48,334 nucleotides of DNA. Origin: Paraglaciecola hydrolytica (GTDB lineage: Bacteria; Pseudomonadota; Gammaproteobacteria; Enterobacterales; Alteromonadaceae). The notes below the pieces were generated by a model. That model was not told the origin of the DNA. It did not search any database and saw only the letters and a list, made by a program, of their open reading frames with translations. Location of the stretch: positions 283,684-332,017 of the forward strand of contig NZ_LSNE01000002.1 of assembly GCF_001565895.1 (NCBI RefSeq). The letters are read 5' to 3'. The position numbers and the translations under genes were made by a program. Of the stretch, positions 17,599-26,091 are shown piece after piece; positions within the stretch are counted from its first letter, which is position 1, and each line of letters starts with the position of its first letter.

Positions 17599-17624
17599 AA
17601 AAGGGAAGCCTTTGCTTCCCTTTT
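17599..17624 (-). terminator. Terminator of cysK
   Basis: A perfect 11-bp inverted repeat (17599-17609 and 17614-17624) has a 4-base loop. In the minus direction it ends in TTTTG followed by more T. Confidence 0.88.
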
Positions 17625-17649
17625 ATAATGCTTAAGCTAAGGCAAGTGC

Positions 17650-18615
17650 TTATTGCACGGTTTCTGCTTCTGAAAATTCACCGGCAAATAATGGGCTACT
17701 TAAATAACGCTCGGTGCTACTAGCCAGAATAACTACAACGTTTTTATTGGCGTTTTCAGGCTTTTCGGCCCAACGTTTAGCCGCAACTACTGCTGCACCA
17801 GAAGAAATACCCACTAATAGGCCTTCCTCTTTCATGAGGCGGTGACACATGGCCATACACTCTTCATTGGTGACTTGCTCAACTGCATCAACAATATCTA
17901 GATCTAGGTTGCCTGGAATAAAACCAGCGCCAATACCTTGAATTTTGTGAGGACCAGGGGTTAAGGGGAGGCCGGCTTTGGCTTGCGTAATAACCGGCGA
18001 GTCTGCTGGTTCTACCGCTACCGATACAATGGCTTTACCTTTGGTTTTTTTCAGATAACGGCTCACACCAGTAATAGTACCGCCAGTACCTACACCAGCA
18101 ACAAAAATATCAACATTACCATCAAGATCGTTCCAAATTTCAGGACCTGTGGTGAGCTCATGAATTTCTGGGTTAGCTGGGTTTTCAAATTGATGTAAAG
18201 GCACGTATTTATCAGGATCAGAGGCCACTAACTCATTTGCTGCCGCTAACGCACCTTTCATGCCTTTGGCTGCTTCGGTTAATACTAAGGTTGCTCCCAA
18301 TGATTTAAGCAACTTACGGCGCTCTAAACTCATGGAACTTGGCATGGTTAAGGTTAATTTATAACCACGAGAGGCCGCGACAAAAGCCAATGCTATACCG
18401 GTATTACCACTGGTTGCTTCAACTAACTCTTTACCTGCAGTTAATTTACCTTTTTTTTCTGCATCCCAAATCATGTTTGCGCCAATTCGGCATTTAACAC
18501 TAAAGCTTGGGTTACGTGCTTCTATTTTTGCATATACATTACCGCCTGTTACGCGATTAAGTTTTACCAGCGGGGTTTTACCTATGGATAATGAATTGTC
18601 GTCGTAAGTTTGCAT
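17650..18615 (-). CDS. cysK: Cysteine synthase A (O-acetylserine sulfhydrylase)
   Basis: This PLP enzyme makes cysteine from O-acetylserine and sulfide. At 321 residues it matches CysK. The PLP lysine is Lys41 in [11 protein letters not shown]. The substrate loop SGNTG is at about 69-73 and the phosphate-binding [10 protein letters not shown] at about 174-183. AGGAAATAATA precedes the ATG. It appears monocistronic, ending at the hairpin at 17599-17624, and is divergent from the MoxR-led operon. Confidence 0.96.
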   Translation of the reverse strand: MQTYDDNSLSIGKTPLVKLNRVTGGNVYAKIEARNPSFSVKCRIGANMIWDAEKKGKLTAGKELVEATSGNTGIALAFVAASRGYKLTLTMPSSMSLERRKLLKSLGATLVLTEAAKGMKGALAAANELVASDPDKYVPLHQFENPANPEIHELTTGPEIWNDLDGNVDIFVAGVGTGGTITGVSRYLKKTKGKAIVSVAVEPADSPVITQAKAGLPLTPGPHKIQGIGAGFIPGNLDLDIVDAVEQVTNEECMAMCHRLMKEEGLLVGISSGAAVVAAKRWAEKPENANKNVVVILASSTERYLSSPLFAGEFSEAETVQ

Positions 18616-18800
18616 TATTATTTCCTAGCTGTTTTTAGTTTTGCTCAATCCTATCAATTAGAAATTATTCATAGAATTGATACATATGAGACATAGATCT
18701 GTTTTACCATGACAAGATTAAGGCGAAGTTGATAAATTCAAAGTGCTATTTCGCTATATCTTATGGTTAATCTTTTGTTAATTTGGGATTGAGGTAAATG

Positions 18801-19637
18801 ATGTCGTTTAAAGGAACTGAAAAATATATCGCCAGTCGAGAGCTACAACTGGCTGTAAACGCAGCGATTACACTGCAAAAACCACTACTTATTAAAGGTG
18901 AACCGGGCACCGGTAAAACTATGTTGGCAGAAGAGTTAGCCTCAGCTTTGCAAGCTGATTTAATTCAGTGGCATATTAAATCCACCACCAAAGCCCAGCA
19001 GGGCTTGTATGAATACGATGCGGTATCTCGTTTGCGTGACTCACAATTGGGCGATAGCAAGGTACATGACATCAGCAATTACATCATCAAGGGTAAACTG
19101 TGGCAGGCTTTTGAAGCTCAAAAACGCACTATTTTATTGATCGATGAAATAGATAAAGCTGATATTGAGTTCCCTAACGATTTGTTACTTGAGCTGGATA
19201 AAATGGAGTTTTTTGTCTACGAAACTCAACAAGTAGTTAAAGCCCAACAGCGCCCAATCGTTATCATCACCTCTAATAATGAAAAAGAACTGCCTGATGC
19301 GTTTTTACGCCGCTGCTTTTTTCATTATATCCAATTTCCAGATGCCGATGAGATGCGCCGTATAGTCGATGTGCATTTTCCTAACATTAAAAAAGACTTG
19401 TTAAATCAGGCCTTAGAAGCCTTTTTTGGCTTGCGTGATATTCCCGGATTGAAAAAGAAACCTTCTACTTCTGAACTCATCGATTGGCTCAAGCTGCTGG
19501 TAGCAGAAGATATTTCACCTGAAGCGCTACAAAACAAAGATGGCAAAAAGTCTATTCCGCCCTTGTATGGCGCCTTACTTAAAAATGAACAAGATATTCA
19601 TTTGTTCGAAAAACTGGTTTTTATGGCCCGTCGCTAA
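18801..19637 (+). CDS. MoxR-family AAA+ ATPase (CoxD-like)
   Basis: The 278-residue AAA+ ATPase has Walker A GEPGTGKT at 33-40, Walker B LLIDEIDK at 112-119 and sensor ITSNNEKELPDAFLRRC (about 152-168). MoxR ATPases act as chaperones that help insert cofactors, usually with a VWA-domain partner; in CO dehydrogenase clusters the equivalent is CoxD. Two ATGs stand side by side (18798, 18801). The second has better spacing from GAGGT, but either may be used. Its stop overlaps the next gene by one base. It opens the six-gene run 18801-24313. Confidence 0.9.
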   Translation: MSFKGTEKYIASRELQLAVNAAITLQKPLLIKGEPGTGKTMLAEELASALQADLIQWHIKSTTKAQQGLYEYDAVSRLRDSQLGDSKVHDISNYIIKGKLWQAFEAQKRTILLIDEIDKADIEFPNDLLLELDKMEFFVYETQQVVKAQQRPIVIITSNNEKELPDAFLRRCFFHYIQFPDADEMRRIVDVHFPNIKKDLLNQALEAFFGLRDIPGLKKKPSTSELIDWLKLLVAEDISPEALQNKDGKKSIPPLYGALLKNEQDIHLFEKLVFMARR

Positions 19638-20818
19638 TGTTAATTGATTTTTTTGGCAAATTACGGGAATACCAACTGCCGGTCAGTTTACGTGAATTAC
19701 TTGACCTGCTGAATGCCTTGCAACAGGGGGTGATCTTTGCCAGCCTCGATGATTTTTATTACTTGTCCAAAATGATCATGGTCAAAGATGAAAGCCAGTT
19801 TGATAAATTTGATCGGGCGTTTGCTGATTATTTCAAAGGGGTACAGAGTCTCGATTTGTTTGGTAAAGACATCCCAGCAGATTGGCTTAATAATGCCTTA
19901 GAGCGTAATTTTAGCGAGGAAGAAAAAGCGCGGATCAAAGCATTAGGTGGTTTAGATAAACTGCTCGAAACCCTAAAGGAACGTTTGGCCGAACAAGAAA
20001 AACGTCATCAGGGTGGTAGTAAATGGGTGGGCACTGGCGGTACCTCTCCCTTTGGCGCGAATGGTTATAATCCAGAAGGTATACGCATTGGCCAAGAGGG
20101 CAATCGTAATTTTTCCGCCGCCAAAGTATGGGAAAAACGCGAGTTTAAAAACCTCGCTGGTGATGTTGAACTCGGTACCCGCAATATCAAAATTGCCCTG
20201 CGTAAATTACGTTTGTTTGCCCGCACGGGCGCAAGTGAAGAACTTGACATAGGTACAACCATAGGTGCTACGGCCAAAAACGCTGGCATGTTAGATATCC
20301 ACATGGTTAAAGAGCGCCATAATGCGGTTAAAGTGCTAATGTTTTTTGATGTGGGCGGCTCGATGGACGCTCATATCAGTGCTTGCGAAGAGTTGTTTTC
20401 AGCGGTGCAAAGTGAGTTTAAACATCTTAAGTACTTTTATTTTCACAATTGTGTATACGAAGGGGTATGGAAAGATAACCGCCGTAGAAGCCGTGAAACC
20501 TTGTCGGTATGGGATGTTATTCATAAATATGGTCGTGATTATAAATTGATTTTTGTCGGTGATGCGACCATGGGGCCTTATGAAATTACTTATCCCGGTG
20601 GCAGTGTCGAACATTGGAATGAAGAAGCAGGGGCTACTTGGATGCAACGTTTACTTAACCATTTTGAACATGCGATCTGGCTTAATCCACAAACAGAAAG
20701 TTATTGGTCTTATACCCATTCTATTACTATCATGCGGCAGTTGATGGGAGAACGTATGTTTCCGCTTACTTTAAATGGTTTAAGTGATGGCATTAAACGT
20801 TTATCAAAACGCCAATAA
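19637..20818 (+). CDS. VWA-domain protein (CoxE-like)
   Basis: The 393-residue protein has an N-terminal helical region, then a von Willebrand A domain from about residue 225. The metal-ion-dependent adhesion site reads FFDVGGSMD with Asp238; the usual DxSxS is DxGxS, as is common in this CoxE-type family. Residues about 126-160 (HQGGSKWVGTGGTSPFGANG) are a glycine-rich linker. It overlaps the MoxR gene by one base, the standard MoxR-VWA pair. In molybdenum hydroxylase clusters CoxD and CoxE are thought to help sulfurate or insert the Mo/Cu centre. Confidence 0.9.
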   Translation: MLIDFFGKLREYQLPVSLRELLDLLNALQQGVIFASLDDFYYLSKMIMVKDESQFDKFDRAFADYFKGVQSLDLFGKDIPADWLNNALERNFSEEEKARIKALGGLDKLLETLKERLAEQEKRHQGGSKWVGTGGTSPFGANGYNPEGIRIGQEGNRNFSAAKVWEKREFKNLAGDVELGTRNIKIALRKLRLFARTGASEELDIGTTIGATAKNAGMLDIHMVKERHNAVKVLMFFDVGGSMDAHISACEELFSAVQSEFKHLKYFYFHNCVYEGVWKDNRRRSRETLSVWDVIHKYGRDYKLIFVGDATMGPYEITYPGGSVEHWNEEAGATWMQRLLNHFEHAIWLNPQTESYWSYTHSITIMRQLMGERMFPLTLNGLSDGIKRLSKRQ

Positions 20819-20832
20819 ATAACAGGTAGAAC

Positions 20833-22002
20833 ATGGAAAAAATTAGTAATAACAGTTCATTAGATGAAAAAAAAGATACTCACCATCTTAGTCAAAAAGA
20901 AACTCGTCAAATTGTTACTCCTTATGCATTTCATGTGTCGCCAGAGTTGTTTGGTACCGCGTTGGCAAGGCCTAAAAAACGCGCCATGGCCATAGGTATA
21001 GACCTGCTATTGGTGGCTATATTGTCCCAGTCGGCTAGTTTTGTTTTAGCTGGTGTCGCCGCGGTAACATTTTTTAGAGCAGGTAATCGCCTTAATCTTA
21101 AAAAACGCTTTAATAGCGCGCGTTTAGGTTTGCGTTTTATGGCGGCCTTTTTGTTGTTTGTTTTTGCTTGGGGATTATTTGGTGAGTTTGAGGATAAAGA
21201 TAACTTTGCAACTACAGACAGTGCCATTGTATCGGGAGTAAATGGCATCGCATTGGCGGCGATCAGTGCTAAATATTTGCTGGCTGCTAACACACTGGTT
21301 GAGGATGTTAATGCAGCAAAATGTCAACCAACCTATGAATGCTGGCAAACACTAGGTGACGAATTTGTCGCTGCCTTAGTTGAGATTTCAGCGACTAAAA
21401 ATGATTCAAATGATTTACTTGAGGCGTTTTTAGAGATTAGTGATGAGCAACTTTCCTCCACCGAAAAAGAGCAATTGAGTGTTCATTTACAGCAGCAAAT
21501 TCCACGAAACAATCTAAACCTACCAGAATTTAAGAATCCTTTTGAAAATCCACTAAAAAATGCAGAGGAGCAAGTCACAACCACTAACAAATTGACTGAG
21601 CAAATTCCAGCAGAAAAAGAGGAGCCTAAGGTGGGCATAATTGCTTGGGTTGAGAGTTTGATCGAGGATTTGGGGCTAGGCTTTGGTTGGGCGGCATTCT
21701 ATTTTAGTATTTTTACTGGCTGGTGGAAGGGGCAAACACCGGGCAAAAAACTGATGGGTATTAAAGTGATTAAACTTGATGGTTCAACTCCAACCTTATG
21801 GGAAAGCTTTGGCCGTTATGGTGGTTACGGCGCTGGTTTTGCTACAGGTCTGTTAGGTTTTTTACAGGTTTATTGGGATCCAAACCGCCAGGCCATTCAG
21901 GATAAAATATCAGAGACGTTAGTCATTGATTTACGCATTGCCAAAGTGCCATTTTTCCCAGAGCAAAACGAAAAAACACAAGTAGCACTAATCGATGGCT
22001 AA
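20833..22002 (+). CDS. RDD-family membrane protein with a large soluble insert
   Basis: The protein has 389 residues. The first half of the RDD domain has Arg50 and Asp57 in KRAMAIGIDLLL and membrane segments at about 52-82 and 99-118. The second half begins near residue 285 with FSIFTGWWKGQTPGKKLMG and ends with the conserved aspartate in DPNRQAIQDKIS (358). Between them, about 130 mostly hydrophilic residues (150-280) form an insert not normal for a simple RDD protein. RDD proteins are poorly understood; some are linked to ion transport. It is 14 bases after the VWA gene and overlaps xdhC by 8 bases. Confidence 0.87.
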   Translation: MEKISNNSSLDEKKDTHHLSQKETRQIVTPYAFHVSPELFGTALARPKKRAMAIGIDLLLVAILSQSASFVLAGVAAVTFFRAGNRLNLKKRFNSARLGLRFMAAFLLFVFAWGLFGEFEDKDNFATTDSAIVSGVNGIALAAISAKYLLAANTLVEDVNAAKCQPTYECWQTLGDEFVAALVEISATKNDSNDLLEAFLEISDEQLSSTEKEQLSVHLQQQIPRNNLNLPEFKNPFENPLKNAEEQVTTTNKLTEQIPAEKEEPKVGIIAWVESLIEDLGLGFGWAAFYFSIFTGWWKGQTPGKKLMGIKVIKLDGSTPTLWESFGRYGGYGAGFATGLLGFLQVYWDPNRQAIQDKISETLVIDLRIAKVPFFPEQNEKTQVALIDG

Positions 22003-23005
22003 TCGTATTGATCAATTATTAAGCCAGTGGCAGGGCACTAAAGATCAGCAGTGGGTATTGGCCACCATCATTAGTACTGACGGCTCATCTTATCGAAAGG
22101 CCGGTGCCATGATGATGATCAATGAAAACGGTCAATATTTTGGTTTATTAAGTGGTGGCTGTTTAGAGTCTGACATTATGCGTCAGGCACGACGTTGCTG
22201 GGATGATGGACTCAATCGCATTATTAAATACGATATGCGTGAAGAAGAAGACCTCGCCTGGCAGTTAGGCATAGGTTGTGGTGGCATGGTCGAAATACTG
22301 TTACAGCCGGTTAACGCTGCTAATCATTATTTGCAGTTAGATGGTTTATATCAGCAACTGCAACATAATCTAGCTGCTGGCTATAAACAAAACATCAATA
22401 ATACTGTGCCCAGCAACCAACTCATTAACGAGCTAAATGAATTAACTCAGCTCACAAAAGGTAAACATGGTGAGGGCGATCTTTCTTATTTTTATCAAGT
22501 CATTAAACCGGCACCATTGTTAGCCGTATTTGGTGGAGGTGTAGATGCGCGCCCTGTAGTGGCTATTGCTGCGCAACTTGGTTGGCAAGTTATCTTGTGT
22601 GACTCACGCATGAGTTACGCCCGAGAGGGATATTTTAATGGTGCACATTCAATCTGTAGACTGCCCTTTGCTGAGCTTAGCTTAGCCCCTTGGTTACAAA
22701 CCCTAGATGCGGCATTAGTCTTAACCCACAATGTAAAACTAGATGGCGAAGCCCTTAAACTGTTAACACTCAGCAAGGTGAAATATGTGGGTCTATTGGG
22801 GCCCTTGCACCGTACCGAGAGGGTAATGCAAAACGCCGAGTTAGACCCAACAGCGTTTAATTTTGTCTTGGCCAATCCAGTTGGATTAAGGCTTGGCGGA
22901 GAATTACCCGAGTCTATTGCTTTGTCTATGCTCTCAGAAGTACATGCTTTTCTGGAAAAAACTGACGCCTTATCAATCAGTGACGCGCTAAATTATGATA
23001 CTTGA
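21995..23005 (+). CDS. xdhC: XdhC/CoxI-family molybdenum cofactor maturation protein
   Basis: The 336-residue protein has the N-terminal XdhC/CoxI domain (LLSGGCLESD near 50-59, GIGCGGMVEILL near 91-102) and a C-terminal Rossmann domain starting VFGGGVDARPV (about 177-187). XdhC binds molybdenum cofactor and supports its sulfuration and insertion into xanthine dehydrogenase-type enzymes. The start overlaps the RDD gene by 8 bases and the end overlaps the MocA-like gene by 11, showing tight coupling. Confidence 0.92.
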   Translation: MANRIDQLLSQWQGTKDQQWVLATIISTDGSSYRKAGAMMMINENGQYFGLLSGGCLESDIMRQARRCWDDGLNRIIKYDMREEEDLAWQLGIGCGGMVEILLQPVNAANHYLQLDGLYQQLQHNLAAGYKQNINNTVPSNQLINELNELTQLTKGKHGEGDLSYFYQVIKPAPLLAVFGGGVDARPVVAIAAQLGWQVILCDSRMSYAREGYFNGAHSICRLPFAELSLAPWLQTLDAALVLTHNVKLDGEALKLLTLSKVKYVGLLGPLHRTERVMQNAELDPTAFNFVLANPVGLRLGGELPESIALSMLSEVHAFLEKTDALSISDALNYDT

Positions 23006-23591
23006 AGCGGTAATGCTTGCTGCTGGCAAAAGTCAGCGTTTTGCTGGAGTTAAACAATTAGCGTTAATAAATGGCCGTACAATGTTGGAACATTGTCTCA
23101 GCCAGTATTTTATTGGAGAGATGTTAATACCACAGATCACAACCATGACGGTGGTACTTGGCGCTAATAAAAGCCAGCTAGAGCAGTGTGATCTATCTCA
23201 AGTAAGCGTTTTTACGGCAGCCAACTGGCAGCAAGGAATGGGCGCTAGTCTAGCTGATTTTGTTAAACAGCTCCCTGTAACAACAAGCCATTTACTGATT
23301 GGTTTGGCTGATCAAGTAGCGCTAAAAACGCCAGACTTTGTGGCCTTAATTGAGTCTTCACAGCAAAACCCCGAAATGATAATTTGCGCGCAATATGGGC
23401 ACGTGCAAGGTGTCCCTGCTATCATACCTCGCCGTTTTTTTGCTGAACTAAGTCAGCTTAATAGTGACAAAGGGGCGAGGGCCTTAATCAATCAATATCC
23501 AGAGCATGTACACAGCCTTGCCATGCCTAATGCCGCCATTGATATTGATACCCAACAAGATTTAAATTCACTGAGTAACTTTAAATTCTGA
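22995..23591 (+). CDS. MobA/MocA-like molybdenum cofactor nucleotidyltransferase
   Basis: The 198-residue NTP-transferase-fold protein has the signature LAAGKSQRF...K at residues 8-20 and GLADQVAL near 101-108. MocA makes molybdopterin cytosine dinucleotide, the cofactor form of many xanthine dehydrogenase-family enzymes. It overlaps xdhC by 11 bases, as in Mo-hydroxylase clusters. No recognisable Mo-enzyme subunit is in the window, so the client is elsewhere or absent. Confidence 0.88.
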   Translation: MILEAVMLAAGKSQRFAGVKQLALINGRTMLEHCLSQYFIGEMLIPQITTMTVVLGANKSQLEQCDLSQVSVFTAANWQQGMGASLADFVKQLPVTTSHLLIGLADQVALKTPDFVALIESSQQNPEMIICAQYGHVQGVPAIIPRRFFAELSQLNSDKGARALINQYPEHVHSLAMPNAAIDIDTQQDLNSLSNFKF

Positions 23592-23614
23592 ATATGCCGC
23601 CCAATATAGGGTGA

Positions 23615-24313
23615 ATGAAGGAAAATAAACGTTTTACTCAATGTCTACTTTATAGCCTGTTTGCGGTGTCATTCTTATGGTGCATCAAGTCTGCGCAAAT
23701 TCTATTTCACTGGGATCTGAGCTGGATGGGCGTGCATCCCCATGAACCCTTTGGGCTGATCGGCATTATCACCGCGCCCTTAGTACATGGCTCTCTTGAG
23801 CATTTATTCAATAATACCTTGCCGCTGATCATTATGAGTACAGTGTTAGCTTTTGGTTATCCCAAAGCCTTTTGGCGAGTACTGGGTTTAATTTGGTTAG
23901 TGTCTGGGCTTGGGGTGTGGTTATTTGCTCGCGAGGCCAATCACATTGGAGCCAGTGGCATAGCCCATGGTTTGTTTTTCTTTATTTTAGTTGCCAGTAT
24001 TTTCCGCCGTGACAAAAGCTCAGTGGCCATCATGATGATCGTATTTTTATTATACGGAGGCATGACCATGACAATTTTACCCCGCGAAGAACACATCAGT
24101 TTTGAATATCACTTTTTTGGCGCGGTAGCCGGTTTTATTGCGGCTTTAATATGGCGTAATCGCGACCCTAAACCCGTCATCAAACCCTATGCTTGGGAAT
24201 TAAAACCCGATGATGATCCTATTATTGGTGATGATTGGCAGGTGAGTGAAGAGTTTGAAAACCTGGTAGAACAAGATAAACAATCTCAGCCCATCGACAT
24301 TAAATATCACTAA
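23615..24313 (+). CDS. Rhomboid-family intramembrane serine protease
   Basis: The 232-residue membrane protein has about six hydrophobic segments. The active site is Ser114 in HIGASGIAHG with His166 in EYHFFGAVAG. HGSLEHLFNN (58-67) is the conserved rhomboid loop. The C-terminal 50 residues are an acidic cytoplasmic tail. It differs from the rhombosortase at 14300 by length and motif details. It starts 23 bases after the MocA-like gene with AGGGTGA before the ATG, and its terminator is the first after 18.8 kb, so it is probably in the same operon. Confidence 0.88.
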   Translation: MKENKRFTQCLLYSLFAVSFLWCIKSAQILFHWDLSWMGVHPHEPFGLIGIITAPLVHGSLEHLFNNTLPLIIMSTVLAFGYPKAFWRVLGLIWLVSGLGVWLFAREANHIGASGIAHGLFFFILVASIFRRDKSSVAIMMIVFLLYGGMTMTILPREEHISFEYHFFGAVAGFIAALIWRNRDPKPVIKPYAWELKPDDDPIIGDDWQVSEEFENLVEQDKQSQPIDIKYH

Positions 24314-24383
24314 AAACAGCAACTCGTAGCGAGTAAATAGATACTAGTTAAAAGCCAAACACCTTTCATCTTCGAGAAGTTGT

Positions 24384-24413
24384 TAAGAGCCAAATTTGCT
24401 AATTTGGCTCTTA
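24384..24413. terminator. Bidirectional terminator after the rhomboid gene
   Basis: A perfect 13-bp inverted repeat (24384-24396 and 24401-24413) has a TGCT loop. It lies between the rhomboid gene and the convergent desaturase gene and is only weakly T-rich. Confidence 0.78.
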
Positions 24414-24424
24414 TCTTGGTAATC

Positions 24425-25369
24425 CTAAACCCTGCAGCACTTCCAGCAAAACATCGAACGCAGTTGTGTTAGATATGAGGCTTGCGCAGGGTAAGTTTGA
24501 CTGCTGCTTTTAAACAAGCCGACTTCGTCAGGCATATTGTTAGTTTTGCTGTAGTACTTAAAGGTGCCAAATAGTTGATCCCAGACAATTAATGCATGGC
24601 CATAATTGCAATTGGCTTGGGCGGCGCGCGCAGAATGATGCCAGCGGTGTAGCTCGTTAGTGCTAAACAAGTAATTTAACACACCGTTTTTCAAGTCAAT
24701 ATTGGCGTGTTGCAACATGATGATGGGCAACGACAATGCTAAATAAGCTAGTAATAAATCCCCAGGTACACCCAACAACATCAGTGGAAAGGTGCTAAAC
24801 ATAAACATCAATATATAATTCAGCGGATGAAAGCGAAAATTGTTTAGTGTATATAAGCGAGTACTGCTGTGGTGCATGGCGTGTAACCACCATAGCCAGC
24901 CGAGAGTGTGATGCAATCTGTGCAACCAGTAACGGGCCAACTCAATAAACAACGTAATCAGCAGCAATTGCAGCCAAAATGCCGTGTCACCAAACAATCT
25001 GCTGTAGGTAGAGGCTAGATCTAACACTGTGTATAGCGCCACTGCGGCAACAGGGCTTATATATTTGAGCAAGGGATCGATTAGGGCAAACAATACGGTA
25101 GTGCTGGTTACATCGGTGCGGATGTCATTGTGTTTATGATTCCATTGGGCTCGAAATGGCAGCCAGCGCTCTAATAGCATGGCTAATACTAAAATGCTGC
25201 TTGCAGCGCCAGTCACTACCAGCTCTAGGTTAAGGCCCCATGCTCGCGCCGTAAAAAAGGCGAGCAAACAGGTGATAATAGCGAAGGTTAACAAACCTCT
25301 AGCGACAAGCGTTTTTAATAAACCTTTTGATTCATTTTTGGTGATGGTTTTACCTTGAATAGTGGACAT
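24425..25369 (-). CDS. Fatty acid hydroxylase / sterol desaturase-family protein
   Basis: This di-iron membrane enzyme of 314 residues has histidine clusters in YWLHRLHH, WLHAMHHSS and NELHRWHHS, the metal ligands of the family, and at least four membrane segments. The substrate cannot be read from sequence. The ATG at 25369 was chosen because AAGGAAG precedes it; an in-frame start at 25510 would begin inside the MerR gene. The promoter at 25401-25431 has a 19-bp spacer typical of MerR activation, and the gene upstream is a MerR regulator. The C-terminus ends in CWKCC, unusual for this family. Confidence 0.88.
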   Translation of the reverse strand: MSTIQGKTITKNESKGLLKTLVARGLLTFAIITCLLAFFTARAWGLNLELVVTGAASSILVLAMLLERWLPFRAQWNHKHNDIRTDVTSTTVLFALIDPLLKYISPVAAVALYTVLDLASTYSRLFGDTAFWLQLLLITLFIELARYWLHRLHHTLGWLWWLHAMHHSSTRLYTLNNFRFHPLNYILMFMFSTFPLMLLGVPGDLLLAYLALSLPIIMLQHANIDLKNGVLNYLFSTNELHRWHHSARAAQANCNYGHALIVWDQLFGTFKYYSKTNNMPDEVGLFKSSSQTYPAQASYLTQLRSMFCWKCCRV

Positions 25370-25400
25370 TGGCAGCTTCCTTAATAGCAAATAAGCTAGA

Positions 25401-25431
25401 GGATAAACCTTGCCCTTAGGGGATGAGTCAA
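25401..25431 (-). promoter_or_regulatory. MerR-type promoter (19-bp spacer) for the desaturase gene
   Basis: On the minus strand TTGACT (25431-25426) and TTATCC (25406-25401) are separated by 19 bases rich in C and G runs (CCCCTAAGGG). Overlong 19-20 bp spacers with a dyad are the hallmark of promoters twisted open by MerR activators. The layout resembles, from memory, the copA promoter bound by CueR. Start of transcription would be about 25 bases before the ATG at 25369. Confidence 0.6.
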
Positions 25432-25475
25432 TAGGAAATGTACCAACAATTACACAGAAAAAATGAAAAAGTGAC

Positions 25476-25853
25476 TTAGGCAAGTGGCGCTGGGCAGTTT
25501 GGATCGTCATCCAAACATACTCGAATTGCGCGTTGTTGATTATGTAGTAGCAGGCGTTTGTGTTCTAGTGCAGTTATTTCATGGTTTATAAGTTGTAGTT
25601 TTTGCTCAATCAACGTGTTAATTGTCAGCCAGGGGATGCCATCTTTACTACGATTAAGGGCTTGAGTCATTTCTGCCAAACTAAAACCAAGCTGCTGTGA
25701 ATGTTTAATTAAACGTACGAGTTCAATATCTTTTTCACGGTACAAACGATAGTTACCTTTACGTTCTGGCGTCGGCAATAAGCCTATCTGCTCATAGTGG
25801 CGAATTGTTTTGGTTGTAACCGCACATAACTTTGCTAATTTTCCGATATACAT
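25476..25853 (-). CDS. MerR-family transcriptional regulator, CueR-like
   Basis: The 125-residue protein begins MYIGKLAKLCAVTTKTIRHY, the MerR winged helix-turn-helix, followed by a dimerisation helix. The C-terminal loop reads CLDDDPNCP (two cysteines with six residues between). It resembles the CGDDxxxDCP metal-binding loop of copper sensors such as CueR and HmrR, but one residue shorter. Sensing of a soft metal or of redox state is therefore plausible, not proven. The ATG at 25853 was chosen because the HTH starts there. It lies just upstream of the desaturase, its likely target. Confidence 0.88.
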   Translation of the reverse strand: MYIGKLAKLCAVTTKTIRHYEQIGLLPTPERKGNYRLYREKDIELVRLIKHSQQLGFSLAEMTQALNRSKDGIPWLTINTLIEQKLQLINHEITALEHKRLLLHNQQRAIRVCLDDDPNCPAPLA

Positions 25854-26091
25854 AATTCCCCATTTTTGAGCATAAAGCACGGCTCCAAACGTGCGATAAA
25901 GTTAAAAGTTATCTACACCTTTAACACTGCAAATGTTTGATTGTTGACCACAGTTAAGTAACCCAATTCCCCCAGTCAAACAGGAACATTCATTTTATGT
26001 GCACTACACTCTTTCTTCCTACCTAGGCTTTTGGCAACAGTAGTTTTTATTGGCTTGCCAAAATCCATATCAATCAGACGAGGTGAACTAC

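Noticed and set aside
23615-24313. Second rhomboid considered as another rhombosortase
   Set aside because: Its length, loop residues and acidic C-terminal tail do not match the short rhombosortase pattern seen at 14300.
25476-25853. MerR protein considered as the LiuR that would bind the etf palindrome
   Set aside because: Its cysteine-containing C-terminal loop is of the metal-sensor type and its own promoter target lies next door. Linkage to the etf site is not supported.
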